The notes: generated from the sequence alone by a model not told the origin. Shown: positions 21,572 to 34,900, counted from the stretch's first letter. The stretch is 64,000 nt of DNA from Anastatus disparis (GCA_017163975.1 JAFFSR010000307.1:2553001-2617000), one strand, 5' to 3'. A program made the numbers and translations.

Positions 21572-23719
21572 TTAATAATATTATTTTTAAAATAAAATTT
21601 TTGCAATAGGAAATATTAAAGAATAGGTGTAATATAATTTAAATTAAAATATAATACACCCTATGTAATCTATGTCAACGTATATAAATATACACACTTA
21701 TAAAAGAAGCCACCAATCACTGTATGAAGTAAGTTACATTTAAATACAATGAATATATAGTTATAAATGTTTATTCTAACCAATTCATTTTGTTGACTTT
21801 TTTCAAGTTTTGAAAAAGAATTGTACAAAACATACTTTTTTCAAATATATTTGAAATAAAAATTAAAAGTTAGTTATTTATATTTTAAATTTTTATATTT
21901 GAATTTCAAATATTTCAAATAAAAAAATATACGCATATATATACATATATATTTATTTCTATTACAAGGTTAGTATATTAAAAATAATATTTTACAAAAA
22001 TTAATATAAAAATTTAAATTAAATTATATTATATGCCTTATTACATTAAAAACTACATCACATCTTATATATTTTCATTTTTTTTTTAAATATTAGCAGT
22101 TAATTAGTTTACATTGTTTAATATTTTAATTGATTTTATTTTTTTAAATGTGATTTTAATGTAACTATTCTTGCCCAATGCATTAAAGGCTGTCTTAAGA
22201 TCTAAGGAAACCATATGAATTTTATTTTTAAATAATTATATTTCTTGAAAATTTGAAATATATTTTTATGCATCTTACATCTGTAATTTGATTCCAATCT
22301 CCTGGTAATTTTACTTTAAGTCTTTTTAAAATATTTATCATTCTTTTAAAATATATATTTTCTTTGATCTCATCTAACAATATCAATACCTTGTACTTGA
22401 TTTTTAATTCTTAAAAAACACTATTATTCAATTATTAGAGATTAATTATTAAACTTTTATATCATGTCATATTGCCTGTTGACATATATTTTTATAAAAA
22501 CAGAAAACCTCCTATCCAATTACGTTTTTGAAGTATTTTTATCGATGAAATTAATTAAAAATTATATATTTGAAATTCCTATTTCTGTTAAAACTTGATC
22601 AATACAGATTATTACTGGTTATATTCCAGAAAGACATTTTGTTCAATCATTTTAACTTTTACAAATAAAAAAGAAATATGAAACACTAAGTAAAAAAAAA
22701 ATATTTTCATGGAAATCTTCTATAAAAATATATTTCAAATTTACATTGTTACCATCAATTTTATGCAATTCATTTTTCGCGAACTGACAATGTTTTAACA
22801 GAATTGGATACAAGAAACTTATTTGATTCTACTTTTTTCGGTATTTAAACACAATATCATTATTTTAATTTTCGTGCAGTCTTCAAATACTTCTACAATT
22901 TTATAAAAGAAATTCATAAACTTAGCTCAAACTTCTTAAATCATCTTCTAATATTGACTAATTTTTTTGCAAAAATTATAATACTAGGTTTGGTATTTAC
23001 ATTGACAAGTAATTCTCAAAAACTTTACTAAAAGATATATTGAAATTTTTAAATCTTTTATTTGTTTCCTAATTACAATAATGATTTACAATTTTAAAAT
23101 TATAAAATTTATTTGTAATATAATTTAGGTTAAGTATGAAATTTGAGAAAAATGGATGCTTACTGTTGTAATTAAACATAAAATTCTATATATATCATCA
23201 TTTATACAATTTACCCTAAAGAAAAGAAATATGTAAGGGTGCAGTCAGATGAGTAGAAAAGAGACTGCCGAATAGAGGATGCATAATAGAAACAACCAAT
23301 CAGCGCCATTCAGCAAGTTTCATGCGAAAAATAGAATTCTATTCTCTATTCCAATGTAGAATGGAAAAGCGACTTGCGATACGAAGTAAATAAACAAAAA
23401 TAATTAAATTATAAATACAAATCTACTTCATTCATTTTAAAACAAATTGTAGAAAATCGCTCTGTATAAGCTACAATTTTAAAGCGGTTATGTTTACGTT
23501 TACGCGACCTAATACGCAAGCATCTTCTTTCCATTCCACGGATTTTTTCCCCCCTATGGTTACATGGAGAGAAAAAACCATAGAATAGGCGGTAGAATAG
23601 AAAAATGAATATATAGCTAAATGTTTGTTTTAATCAATTCATTTTGTTTTCTTTTTCAAGTGTTTAAAAAGAATTGTAAAAAACATGTACTTTTTTCAAG
23701 TATATAATTTTCTTAGATC
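21572..23719. other. AT-rich sequence, no gene seen
   Basis: Very AT-rich. A less AT-rich patch at 23230-23600, containing a TTCTATTCTCTATTCC-like stretch and a CCCCCCTATGG run, could be a decayed DNA transposon, but I could not pair its ends. Confidence 0.4.
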
Positions 23720-23932
23720 TTAAGGCGACTTCGGATTTTAGGTTAGGTTTTATTTTTGAGTTTACAAATTACTCTTTCAATATGTAAAATTTTTCAGATT
23801 TTTTAATTTTCCACCATTCTACGGATTATAATAAATGGTGGAAAATTAAAAAATTCAAAAAATTTTAGAAATTGAAAGAGTAATTTGTAAACTACAAAAT
23901 GAAATCGAACCGAACTTCCGTAGTCGCCTTAA
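23720..23932. mobile_element. TTAA hairpin MITE (205 bp)
   Basis: TTAA at 23720-23723 and 23929-23932 flanks an almost complete palindrome. The left end GGCGACTTCGGATTTTAG pairs with the right end CTTCCGTAGTCGCC, and AAATTACTCTTTCAAT and TTTTCCACCATT have their complements on the other arm. No coding capacity. Confidence 0.8.
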
Positions 23933-24103
23933 GTGAGTCTTTGATACAGTTGGTAAGAATATTTACATTAAAATCACATTGTACAAAACATAGCCTTTTT
24001 TCAAATATATAATTTCCTTAAATATTAAGTCATTCTTTGATGCAGATAGTAAGAATATTACATTAAAATCACATTTTAAAAAATCAAATCAAATTTCTCA
24101 AAC

Positions 24104-24643
24104 TTAAGAGGCGGTCGGAACCATTTGCCGCTTGGTGGCGCTGCGGTCAGGTGAGAGAAAAATATAAAATATTTTTTATATAGCAATTTAAAATTTACTG
24201 AAACAATAATATACTTTTAATCTTGTCATTTCCTCTAGCCATATATATGTAGAATAATTATTAATATTAATTTTGTTTGAAAAGTCTAAAATATTGTTAT
24301 AAAGCGAAAAATGCGGCGCGAGGTAGAGCCGACGTAAACATTAGCATACATCATTCTTTAGTATTGCTCTCTCTGTCGCACTAAGGGAAGGTGCACGCAT
24401 GGTTACATCGGTCCTACGTTGCATCGCATTTTTCGCTTTATAACAATATTTTAGACTTTTCAAACAAGATAAGTATTAATAATTATTCTACATATAGATG
24501 GCTGGAGGAAATGACAACATTAAAAGTATATTGTCGTCTCAGAAAATTGTAAATAGCTGTATAAAAAATATTTAATAGATATCTCTCACCTGACCGCAGC
24601 GCCACCCTATATGTAGCGGCGAATAGACCCGACCGCCTCTTAA
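24104..24643. mobile_element. TTAA MITE with GAGGCGGTCGG ends
   Basis: TTAA at 24104-24107 and 24640-24643 flanks terminal repeats GAGGCGGTCGG / CCGACCGCCTC. Long arms share TGGCGCTGCGGTCAGGTGAG, TTTCCTC.AGCCAT and ATTGTTATAAAGCGAAAAAT. The centre (about 24325-24410) is GC-richer and unpaired. Its first bases resemble those of the family-1 MITEs at 12841 and 56137. Confidence 0.85.
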
Positions 24644-25726
24644 TATGCTCTATGAGAAAGCATTGCACCAAAGCACTTAGCAACGTTTTTTTAACATATA
24701 TATTATCAATAAAGAAAAAACGCTTATAAAAAAGTATTTTTAACTTTGATGGATGTTTATAACATTTTATGTTTATCTTTATATACAGATAAAAACATTA
24801 ATAAATGTAAATATAGAAATACATAGCATATTAGTAATGCTACTATATAGCAAAAAAACATGTTTTAAATTTTTTTCCTAGCTTTTTTGTCTATTTGACA
24901 TGAATTATAACAAATAAAAACCTTATATATGTAATGTTTCAAGAAACATTTCATGTAAAGTTTTCAAATTATTTAATAGATTTTGCAATTAAATTTTACA
25001 AATCCATAGTTAAATTTCACGAAATCTTTCGAAAATATTTAATGAAATGTTTCTTGAAATATATTAGAAATATTGCAACAAAACATTTCATGATATATTT
25101 TAAAAATATTTCTAAGATACCCATTGAAAAGTTTTTATCGTAATATTGAATAAATAAATATAACAGAAATATTTTACGAGAGGTTTCAAAAAATATTTAA
25201 TAAATACTTTTCGGCTACGTTTCATGGAATCAGAAACAATATATTTATGTAACAATCATTATACAAACGAATTATTTTAACTTATATCAAAAATATAAAT
25301 ATTTATTAATTAGCAAAATGAATATAAATCTTATATTTAAATTTACCAGGTTTTTAATAATTGTATAAAATAAAAATAATGACAAATGATTATTGATTAT
25401 TTTTAATATATAATTAATTAAAACATTTCAATTTTAAAACTTAAACTCATCGCGTTACAATATTCTTCTTTTAAGACCAAGCTGGAGTACAATTTAATAC
25501 CGACCGAGTAACAAATAAGTTTTTTGTTATTTACTCAAGTATTAATCGATGTAAATCAATTTAAAAAAAAACAGCAAATCCAGCCTGCTCTTAATTTCAA
25601 TATAAAAATGTTATCTATTGAAATTATTATTAAAATCGAAAAGTTTATAATTTTTAATATTAATTTTAGACCCGTGTACAAATTACGAAAGGTTGATAGG
25701 GAGACAAAGGGTGTCCAAATAACTTA
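24644..25726. other. AT-rich sequence, no gene seen
   Basis: A Phe/Lys/Ile-rich frame at 24934-25143 arises from repeated AACATTTCATG / TTTCTTGAAA blocks that are partly inverted copies of each other. I read this as repeat remnants, not a gene. Confidence 0.4.
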
Positions 25727-27800
25727 TACCCTGGTAACATGGTCAACGCAATTTTGCTGCAATTTTCTTGAAAATCAAAAAATTGCAGCAGAACATGTGC
25801 TGTCTGTTTCCGCATTTCATAGGGTTTTTTATGAAAAAAAATTACAGCAGATAAGTGCAACAGAATTGCACGTTTCTGGCAGAGAGAAAGTACAATCTAC
25901 GGAACGGAAAGAATGCGCAGAATCTTAAAGATATTTTGCAGTAAACTTGCGGAAAAAACTTATTACAGACACTAGCAACAAAATAGAGTAAATAATTCCC
26001 GACAAAGTTTTGCAGCACAATTACGTAAGATTTGCAAATTGTCAAGTGCTGTTCTACGAATCGTAATAGGTACATAAGCATATAACAGAATCGAAACAGT
26101 CTTGCATCAGAAACTTGCAGCAGCACTTCACCTCAAATTTCCATAAGAATGACAAAAGTTAAGTGCAATTATATGACGAGAATAAACATGCAAACTTGCA
26201 GCAGCACTTTACCCCAGAATTACATAAGAATGACACAAGTTAAGTGCAATTATGTTACAAAAATAAACACTTAAACTTGCAGCAGAATCGAAGCAGTCTT
26301 CCGTAAGAATCTTGCAGCAGCACTTTACTCCAGAATTACATAAATATGACAAAAGTTAAGTGTAATTTAATGATGAGAATAAACACGCGAATGTACAGCA
26401 GAACCGAAGCAGTTTTATGTGAGAATCTTGCAGCAGATTTGCGCTAAAACTTTATCAAAGAGACAAAAGTTAAATGCAATCTTATCATAAGAATAATCAC
26501 GCGAGCATACAGCATACTTGAAGCTATCTCGCATAAGAATCTTGCGACAAAACTTTAACACAGAATTACGTATGCATGTAGAACCAAAATATTTATCATC
26601 TTTTACTGATAGAAATCTATTTAAAACTTTTCTTAGATATTATAAAAATTTTATATCTACGTTTTTTATATTTGACAGTTGGCTGCAATAGTCTTCTCTC
26701 TTCTCCCCAATATCTACAATTTATATAATTTCCCGAATGTCTATAATTTTATACTATAACATCAGCGCCCACCCCTTTGTGTATATGTTGATTATTTTTT
26801 GCGTTCCTTCTTTTTTTTTTAGCCAATATGTGCCTATAGATGTAGGCATCGGTAGTAAGAACACGTAAAGTTTAAAGAAATGCATTAAATGTATCGCAAT
26901 TATAAATTATTATATTTTCATTAAATTAAATTTTCAATTCAACATTTGCTTTCTTAAAATCTGTCAACAACTCTTATGAATATGTTCTCGTTAGTTAAAT
27001 GTTAATAATATTCACAGTGAAAATTTTTTATTAAAATACAATGTATTATCTTTATCCTATAAAGTAACTTTACTTTTTAGAACTATTAATTAACTTTGAA
27101 ATTCTATGAACTGTGCTGCTGCAAGATTCTTACGGAAGACTGCTTCGATTCTGCTGCAAGTTTACGTATTTACCCCGTTGAAAAAATTCAATTGGATTGT
27201 GTTGGAAATCCATGTTAAAATTCCAATCAATTCCAATTGGAATTCCAATTGAAAATTCCTATTGGAAAACCAATTGGATTTTTTCAATGGGGTATTCTCG
27301 TCATATAATTGCACTTAACTTATGTCATTTTTATCTAATTCTGGGGTAAAAGGCTGCTGCAAGATTCTTACGGAAGACTGCTTCGATTCTGCTGCAAGTT
27401 TGCGTGTTTATTCTCGTCATATAATTGCGCTCAGCTTATGTCATTATTATGTAATTCTGGGGTAAAGTGCTGCTGCAAGATTCTTACGCAAGACTGCTTC
27501 GATTCTGCTGCAAAATTGCGTGTTTATTCTCGTCATATGATTGCACTTAACTTATGTCAATCTTATGTAATTCTGGAGTAAAGTGCTGCAGTAAGATTCT
27601 TACAGAAGACTGCTTCGATTCTGCTGCAAGTTTACGTGTTTATTCTTATCTTAGAATCGCACGTTTCGATTGGCAATCTGTTACTAATCTGACGCACGTT
27701 TCAGTCGCAATTAAATTTCAGCAGATATGCATTAAAATGTGGAAACAGACCACGCAAGTTCTGCGCAATCGTGCTTGCAACAGATTGTGTTACCAGGGTA
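25727..27800. mobile_element. TA-flanked TIR element built of inverted tandem arrays
   Basis: The ends are CCCTGGTAACA (25729) and TGTTACCAGGG (27798), each flanked by TA. The left half contains about five units of roughly 110 bp with CTTGCAGCAG, CAGAATTACATAA and GTTAAGTGCAATTAT. The right half (27110-27720) contains the same units in reverse complement (CTGCTGCAAGATTCTTAC, CTCGTCATATAATTGC). The centre (26580-27100) is AT-rich. There is no transposase frame. The right array is interrupted by a 120-bp MITE. Confidence 0.75.
27171..27294. mobile_element. 120-bp TA MITE nested in a tandem unit
   Basis: CCCCGTTGAAAAAATTCAAT at the left and TTGGATTTTTTCAATGGGG at the right are inverted repeats flanked by TA (27171-27172 and 27293-27294). 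The interior repeats CCAATTGGAATT. Neighbouring array units read TTTATTCTCG without the insertion, which gives the empty site. Its ends resemble those of the large element at 31905 (CCCTGTTGAAAAAAACC). Confidence 0.85.
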
Positions 27801-27946
27801 ATCTCTTACATAGATGGAAAAAGGAGATTTAAAAATATTTTACAAGAGTTAACCTTTATATTTACATATAATTATACACGGATTATATACAATTATACAT
27901 ATTTTATGTACAATTATATATACTTCATTTTGTATAATAATACATA

Positions 27947-29090
27947 ATTTTGAAGCGGGCTTGACTTTATTCACGGTCGCCAGGTAATATTTTAATTACC
28001 AAATTTAAATTTACTTCATTAATTTAATTTATTACATGCATATACAAGGTGCATACAGCAATATTATAAAAGAAAATTACATTTATCGACGATCTCCTCC
28101 ATTGCAATACTCTTAGAGATGCGATAGTTTATAATTTTCTTTACGTGTGGAGGAGAGGGTAATGTGATAAAAGTTATTATCGACGACTCCATTGAGTGCA
28201 ATACTCTAAAGTGTGCGATAATGAACTTTATTTTTATGAGATATGTAGAAAAATGTTTAAATCGACGACATCTTTGAGTGCAATACTCTTAGATGTGCGA
28301 TAAATAACACTTTTATTTAATGCAAAATGAATAAAAAAACTATTATCGACGACATATCCAAGTGCAATACTCTTCAATGTGCGATAATTAATTTCTTTAG
28401 TATTTCTATGAAAAATGATTAATGAGATGAGATGAGTTATACTTTTATCAATAACTTTCTGAATACAATCTCATTTAAATTAGAAATACTTAATCCTTTT
28501 ATTAACAAATTAAGAAAAGATATATTTTATAAGTCTTGAAAAGTTACATAACAATCTTTAATACAAAGTGTTCAGATCTTACACTTCTAACAGTATAAGA
28601 TCGAACGAATATAGAATCCATGTTAGATGTTACATGGTCGAACATCTAAAAGACAATGAGAGTGCTTGCTTGAGTTCACGCTCTTTTATATTATTTCTTA
28701 AACCTTCTATGAGGTTCTATTTCTTATTGAAGAATTATATTTTAGGAAATAGAATGTTCCATAAAATTTATTTTATATATTTACAAAAAAAAAACATTTA
28801 ATTAAGATAAATATATTAGTAAAAGAAACATTCTATTTCCTTTACATTTCAATAGAGTATTTTTTATAGTTAATTCTATTATTTATTAATTAAAAAAGCT
28901 AATTTTTTAATTAATATCTTTAACCTTTAAATAGAGTAATCATTTTATACATATTATATAAATAGAATGTTCTATTTATATATACACAATTATTTTAGAA
29001 AGTTACATTTTATTATTAACAATTAAATATTGATAATACTTCTTCATTAAAAGAAATAGAACATTCTATTTCTATAATCATTTTACTATA

Positions 29091-29127
<37 letters not shown>

Positions 29128-29305
29128 TTGAGTTATCTTATCGACCTCAGTAGGTAACTATGGAGTCCTACTTATACTTTTAATGTAATTTAAATTTCTT
29201 ATAACCAAAAATTATTCTATCTTTTAAATAATATAGTCATTCTTATGACATATTTATATTAAATTAAATAATTATACCTAAAATTGATATGAGCCGTTAC
29301 AATTT
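27947..29305 (-). mobile_element. Solo LTR-like unit, inverted copy, 4-bp TSD
   Basis: 27951-29301 is a reverse-complement copy of the LTR-like unit at 6253-7652, with the same termini (TGAAGCGGGC here, GAGCCGTTACA there) and the four hairpins at about 28080-28400. ATTT flanks it on both sides (27947-27950 and 29302-29305), the duplication expected of Gypsy integration. The lack of any internal region fits a solo LTR, apart from the primer-site-like sequence retained at 27971-27982. A (TA)n run sits near 29095-29122. Confidence 0.75.
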
Positions 29306-30004
29306 GTATAAGTCTACATATTCTCACATGTATTTATATATTTATATATATTCACATGATAGTTTATATTATTATAAGAATATTGTCTCTACATAATTCT
29401 AAATAAATAAATACAAAGAAGACTAATGATACAGAAATACGTATTAATACATATGATTTTTTATAAAAACTATAATTTTAAGATCAGAAATTACAATTTT
29501 AAACTGACGATTATCATATTCATTTATTAATAAATTAAAAAATTTTAAGATTATGAAATTACGATTTAAAACTAACGATTATCATATTCATTTATTAATA
29601 AATGAAAAAATTCTATAATAGAAAAAAGCTTGTTTTCAAATGTAATTTTTATTATTCTAGCCCCACTTAATTAACAAAACGTTAAATAAAGTAAGGGGTC
29701 AACATTAGAAAAAAAAATACAGACTCTTACATATAAATAATGAAAAGTCGTATGTAATGAAAATATCCTTACGTAATTTGTACATGGCCCATTTAATAAT
29801 AATTAAAAAATATAATAACTGCGTATATTTTAAATAAAAAAATTTTTAATTTAAGGTAGAAAAATAAGAAATTATTAATAAAATATATATGTATGTAGTA
29901 AATTATACATAAGTTATAAATAATCAAACTTAATAATATTAAAAAATATTAAATTACACTATATATAATATAATTAGTATTATTATATTAATTTAGCAAT
30001 AAAT
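29306..30004. other. AT-rich spacer, no gene seen
   Basis: Contains a short tandem duplication (ACGATTATCATATTCATTTA at about 29508 and 29576). Nothing else is recognisable. Confidence 0.45.
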
Positions 30005-30132
30005 ATGTTAACTTGCACTAAATGCAATCGATCAATTGAGAGACATAACCATTTATTGAAACATAATAAGAAATCTCATTCATCAAAAATATATATTTGT
30101 TATATATGTGGAACTTTCGAAAGAAAATTAGT
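30005..30132 (+). pseudogene. C2H2 zinc-finger fragment (exon-like)
   Basis: An ATG at 30005 opens one complete C2H2 finger (C-x2-C-x12-H-x4-H: CTKC ... HNKKSH) and the first cysteine pair of another (CYIC). Finger-like sequence stops at about 30132, where GTATGT resembles a splice donor. The rest of the open frame to 30226 is unrelated. A matching pair of downstream fingers, beginning with the tail of a finger (RHLKKH), lies on the same strand at 42918, on the far side of the giant palindrome. One zinc-finger gene may have been split by it. Nucleic-acid binding would be the usual role, but this copy cannot be complete. Confidence 0.55.
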
Positions 30133-30423
30133 GTATGTGCCATTTATATCGCGACTCTTACAAATCCGACCTCATTGGGTATCGGTTGATTGTTGGTCAC
30201 AAAAGTGGCTGATTATCCATCGGTAGTCAAAGTTTTCGGTATGGTGGGTCTGACAGTCTAGCCTGATGTAATGTGTTAAACGGTACCGGACGGGAACTCC
30301 CTCGACTTCATCATGGAAAAAGGTTAATCATATAGAGGACAATATCCTTTATACATTAATCTTTTTTTAAAAAATAAAAAAAAAAAAAGATACATGTGGA
30401 ACTATATTAAAATATAAAAGAGG
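30133..30423. other. Spacer next to the palindrome, no gene
   Basis: A GC-richer patch (30140-30310) of unknown origin, followed by AT-rich sequence with an A-rich stretch, up to the TTATATCGACG terminus at 30424. Confidence 0.4.
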
Positions 30424-30587
30424 TTATATCGACGCCCCGTACGAAAAAAAGCACGGTTCACAGGGTTTGACGAAAACTAGCACCATTCGCAGTATCAAAC
30501 GAAGACTAACACCACTCATTGCATTAGACGAAAACTAGCACGACTCACTTAATTAAGACGAAAACTAGCACTATTCGCTGAACTCCG
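30424..30587 (+). repeat. 30-bp core-plus-variable array, outer copy
   Basis: Begins TTATATCGACGCCCCGTACG. About five units follow, each with the core ACGAAAA(A/C)(A/T)AGCAC and a roughly 16-base segment that differs between units. It ends at the palindrome boundary. Confidence 0.75.
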
Positions 30588-30604
30588 ATATTATTTTTAT
30601 ATAT

Positions 30605-30837
30605 TTATTGTATTAATTTTTTTAATGTTATTAATATATACATTACATTTTTATGTATTTTTATGTGACGTAATAAATTATCTCTTCGATGAAATCCTTT
30701 TCCACAAGTGTTGCAAATATTATTATAATTAGATGCATGACTTTGTAAGTGTCTTATTAAATATTCATTTCTTATATATTTATTTTTGCAAATAGAACAT
30801 TCTAATTTTTCAGGTTTGTTATGTTTTTTTAAATGTC
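30605..30837 (-). pseudogene. C2H2 zinc-finger fragment, inverted copy
   Basis: The minus strand encodes the tail of a finger (RHLKKH) and two complete C2H2 fingers: CSIC with HLQSH, and CNTC with HIKIH, each C-x2-C-x12-H-x3-H. It is identical at protein level to 42918-43150. The frame extends into the adjoining TTATATCGACG array only by chance, so there is no genuine start. It is a duplicated gene fragment, not a complete gene. Confidence 0.7.
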
Positions 30838-31205
30838 TTATATCGACGTCCCGTACGAAAAAAAGCACGACTCAGGCTTTTACGAAAATAAGCACAGTTC
30901 AAAGAGTTTTAACGAAAAGTAGCACCGTTCGTGTTTCCCTTACGAAAAAAAGCACGGTTCACAGGGTTTGACGAAGATTAGCACGAATGGTGAAAATTTA
31001 ACGAAAAAAAGCACGGTTCGACGAGTTTTAACGAAAACTAGCATAGTTCATGGAGCTCCGACGAAAAAAAGCATGGTTCGCTAAGTTCCAACGAAAAGTA
31101 GCACGACTCATGGAGCTCCAACGAAAAAAAGCACGACACATTAGACTCGGACGAAAAGTAACACGATTCGCGAAACACTAACGAATACTAGCACAACTTG
31201 ATATG
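30838..31205 (+). repeat. 30-bp core-plus-variable array, left arm
   Basis: Starts TTATATCGACGTCCCGTACG. About twelve units of 27-31 bp follow, with the constant core ACGAAAANNAGCAC and variable 13-17 base intervals. The array is mirrored at 42556-42917. Confidence 0.85.
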
Positions 31206-31904
31206 CAATATTACAATTTGTACCTTATTAAAAACTTGATTATTTTAATATCTTAACAAATAGTTAATTAATAAAATATAATGAAAAGGTGTTTATTAGT
31301 TATTTTTCTTATGAATTGTTTCAATATTTTCAATATGTTTTAATGAAATTATTTGCTCAGTGGTTTTCGATTCGTCTGATTACTCCCATGACAATTTTAC
31401 CATTATTTTTTTAACAAAAAGTTATTTATTTAAATGAATAAATGCGCGATTGTAAGAGTTGAACATTCATTTTCTATTACTCCGTTCAAAGAATCTTGGC
31501 ATCACATTTTTCACAAATAAAGAACAAGAGTTTCAAATTTATCTGGCATACAAATCTTAAACTCAATTACTGTAGGTGTAAGATTTAAACTTAGTTATTG
31601 AAATCAAAACCACTTTTTAGCATAAATCATGAAGTATATGATATTATATTTTATAAAATTAATTTTAGTTTCATTATTCATGGTAATATGTCATACTACA
31701 CACTGTTTTGCTACGGCGAAAATGGACGGTTTTAATGTTTGTGACTTAATCTTGATAACATGTAATTGAACTTTGCGCTTATATTAAATTCGTTTTACAT
31801 ACATGTTAAACCACAGCAATTTCGAAACTCAATTGTTTCATTGTTTTTATATAAATACAATTGCTTACCGAAAATTCAATTCCAAATTATTTCCTTTAAG
31901 TCCA
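31206..31904. other. Unique AT-rich part of the left palindrome arm
   Basis: No coding frame. The outer part (31206-31390) and inner part (31780-31900) pair with 42228-42555. The middle (about 31395-31770) has no partner and is either an insertion here or a deletion on the right. Confidence 0.6.
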
Positions 31905-34900
31905 CCCTGTTGAAAAAAACCATATGGTTTTATCATGTGGTCATCATGACCATGTAGTCATTTATGAAAAATTACTTTTGTCTCGCAAATTCAGAGGGTG
32001 AAAAGTTCTTTACTTTCGCCCAATTTAATTTCTCTAAAATTAAGGGGGCGAAAAGTACTTTACTCCCGCAAGTCGAATTTCTCTTAAATGAAGGGGGAGC
32101 TGTTTACTTTTCTCCCGCTAATTCAGAGGGCGAAAAGTTCTTTACTCTCGCCAAATTTCATTTCTCTAACAATAAGCGGGCGTAAAGTAATTACTCCCGC
32201 AAGTCAAATTACTCTTAAATGAAGGGAGAGCTGTGTACTTTTCTCCCGCAAATTCAGAAGGCGAAAAGTTCTTTACTCCCGCCAAATTTAATTTCTTTAA
32301 AAATAAGTGGGCGTAAAGTACTTTTATTCCGTAAATTAAAGTTTTCTTGAATTTAGCAAGGAGAAAAAATTTTTTTCTCGTAAATAAGAGGGCGAAAAGT
32401 TCTTTATTCCCGCCAAATTTAATTTCTCTAACAATAAAAGGGCGAAAAGTAGTTTTCTCCCGCAAATTGAATTTCTCCTAGATTAAGCGAGAGGAATGTA
32501 TTTTTCTCTCGTAAATTCAGAGGGCGAAAAGTTCTTTACTCCCGCCAAATTTAATTTCTCTAAAAATAAGTGGGCGAAAAGTACTTTACTCCCGCAAGTC
32601 AAATTACTCTTAAATAAAGGGGAAGCTGTGTACTTTTCTCCCGCGAATTCAGAGGGCGAAAAGTTCTTTATTCCCGCCAAATCTAATTTCTCTAAAAATA
32701 AGAGGGCGAAAAGTACTTTACTCCCGCAAGTCAAATTTCTCTTAAATGAAGGGGGAGCTGTTTACTTTTCTCCCGCTAATTCAGAGGACGAAAAGTTCTT
32801 TATTCCCGCCAAATCTAATTTCTCTAAAAATAAGAGGGCGAAAAGTACTTTACTCCCGCAAGTCAAATTTCTCTTAAATGAAGGGGGAGCTGTTTACTTT
32901 TCTCCCGCTAATTCAGAGGGCGAAAAGTTCTTTACTCTCGCCAAATTTCATTTCTCTAACAATAAGCGGGCGTAAAGTAATTACTCCCGCAAGTCAAATT
33001 ACTCTTAAATGAAGGGAGAACTGTGTACTTTTCTCCCGCAAATTCAGAAGGCGAAAAGTTCTTTACTCCCGACAAATTTAATTTCTTTAAAAATAAGTGG
33101 GCGTAAAGTACTTTTATTCCGTAAATTAAAGTTTTCTTAAATTTAGCAAGAAGAAAAATTTTTTTTCTCGTAAATAAGAGGGCGAAAAGTTCTTTATTCC
33201 CGCCAAATTTAATTTCTCTAACAATAAAAGGGCGAAAAGTACTTTTCTCCCGCAAATTGAATTTCTCCTAGATTAAGCGAGAGGAATGTATTTTTCTCTC
33301 GTAAATTCAGATGGCGAAAAGTTCTTTACTCCCGCCAAATTTAATTTCTCTAAAAATAAGTGGGCGAAAAGTACTTTACTCCCGCAAGTCAAATTACTCT
33401 TAAATAAAGGGGAAGCTGTGTACTTTTCTCCCGCAAATTCAGAGGGCGAAAAGTTCTTTATTCCCGCCAAATCTAATTTCTCTAAAAATAAGAGGGCGAA
33501 AAGTACTTTACTCCCGCAAGTCAAATTACTCTAGAATGAAGGGGGAGCTGTGTACTTTTCACCCGCAAATTCAGAGGGCAAAAAGTTCTTTACTCCCGCT
33601 ACATTTAATTTTTTAAAAATAAGCGGGCAAAAAGTACGTTACTCCCGCAAGTCAAATTACTCTGAAATGAAGGGGGAGCTGTGTACTTTTCATTTTTTGA
33701 ATTTCATTTCTCTAAAAATAAGCGGGCGTAAAGTAATTACTCCCGCAAGTCAAATTAGTCTTAAATAAAGGGGGAGCTGTGTACTTTTCTCCGTGTCGCA
33801 AATTCAGAGGGCGAAAAGTTCTTAACTCCCGCCAAATTTAATTTCTTCGAAAATAAGCGGGTGAAAAGTACTTTTATTACGTAAATTAAATTTTTCTTGA
33901 ATTGAGCGGGAAAAAAAAATTTTTTTTTCGTAAATAAGAAGGCGAAAAGTTCTTTATTCCCGCCAAACTTAATTTCTCTAACAATAAGAGGGCGAAAAGT
34001 ACTTTTCCCCCGCAAATTGAATTTCTCCTAGATTAAGCGGGAGGAAAGTATTTTTCTTTCGTAAATTCAGAGGGCGAAAAGTTCTTTACTCCCGCCGAAT
34101 TTCTTTAAAAATAAGCGGGCGTAAAGTACTTTTATTCCGTGAATTAAATTTTTCTTAAATTTAGCAAAAAGAAAAAATTTTTTTCTCGTAAATAAGAGGG
34201 CAAAAAGTTCTTTATTCCCGCCAAATTTGGTTTCTCTAAAAATAAGAGGGCGAAAAGTACTTTACTCCCGCAAGTCAAATTACTCTGGAATGAAGGCGGA
34301 GCTGTGTACTTTTCTCCTGCAAATTCAGAGGGCAAAAAGATCTTTACTCTCGCTACATTTAATTTTTTTAAAATAAGCGGGCAAAAAGTACGTTACTCCC
34401 GCAAGTCAAATTACTCTGAAATGAAGGAAGAGCTGTGTACTTTTCTCCCGCAAATTTAGTGGGCGAAAAGTTCTTTACTCCCGCCTAATTTAATTTCTCT
34501 AAAAATAAGAGTGCGAAAAGTACTTTACTCCCTCAAGTCAAATTACTCTGAAATGAAGAGGGAGCTGTGTACTTTTCTCCCGCAAATTCAGAGGGCAGAA
34601 AGTTCTTTACTCCCGCCACATTTAATTATTCTAAAAATAACCGGGCGAAAAGTAGATTACTGCCGCAAGTCAAATTACTCTTAAGTAAAGGGGAAGCTGT
34701 GTACTTTTCTCTCGTAAATTCAGAGAGCGAAAAGTTTTTACTCCCGCTAAATTTAATTTCTTTAAAAATAAGCGAGCGTAAAGTACTTTTATTCCGTAAA
34801 TTAAATTTTTCTTAAATTTAGCAAAAAGAAAAAATTTTTTTCTCGTAAATAAGAGGGCGAAAAGTTCTGTATTCCCGCCAAATTTAATTTTTCTAAAAAT

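Noticed and set aside
30838..31205. CRISPR-like array (constant core, variable intervals)
   Set aside because: The core is only about 14 bases and degenerate at two positions, the locus is eukaryotic and no cas genes are present. Reported instead as a core-plus-variable satellite.
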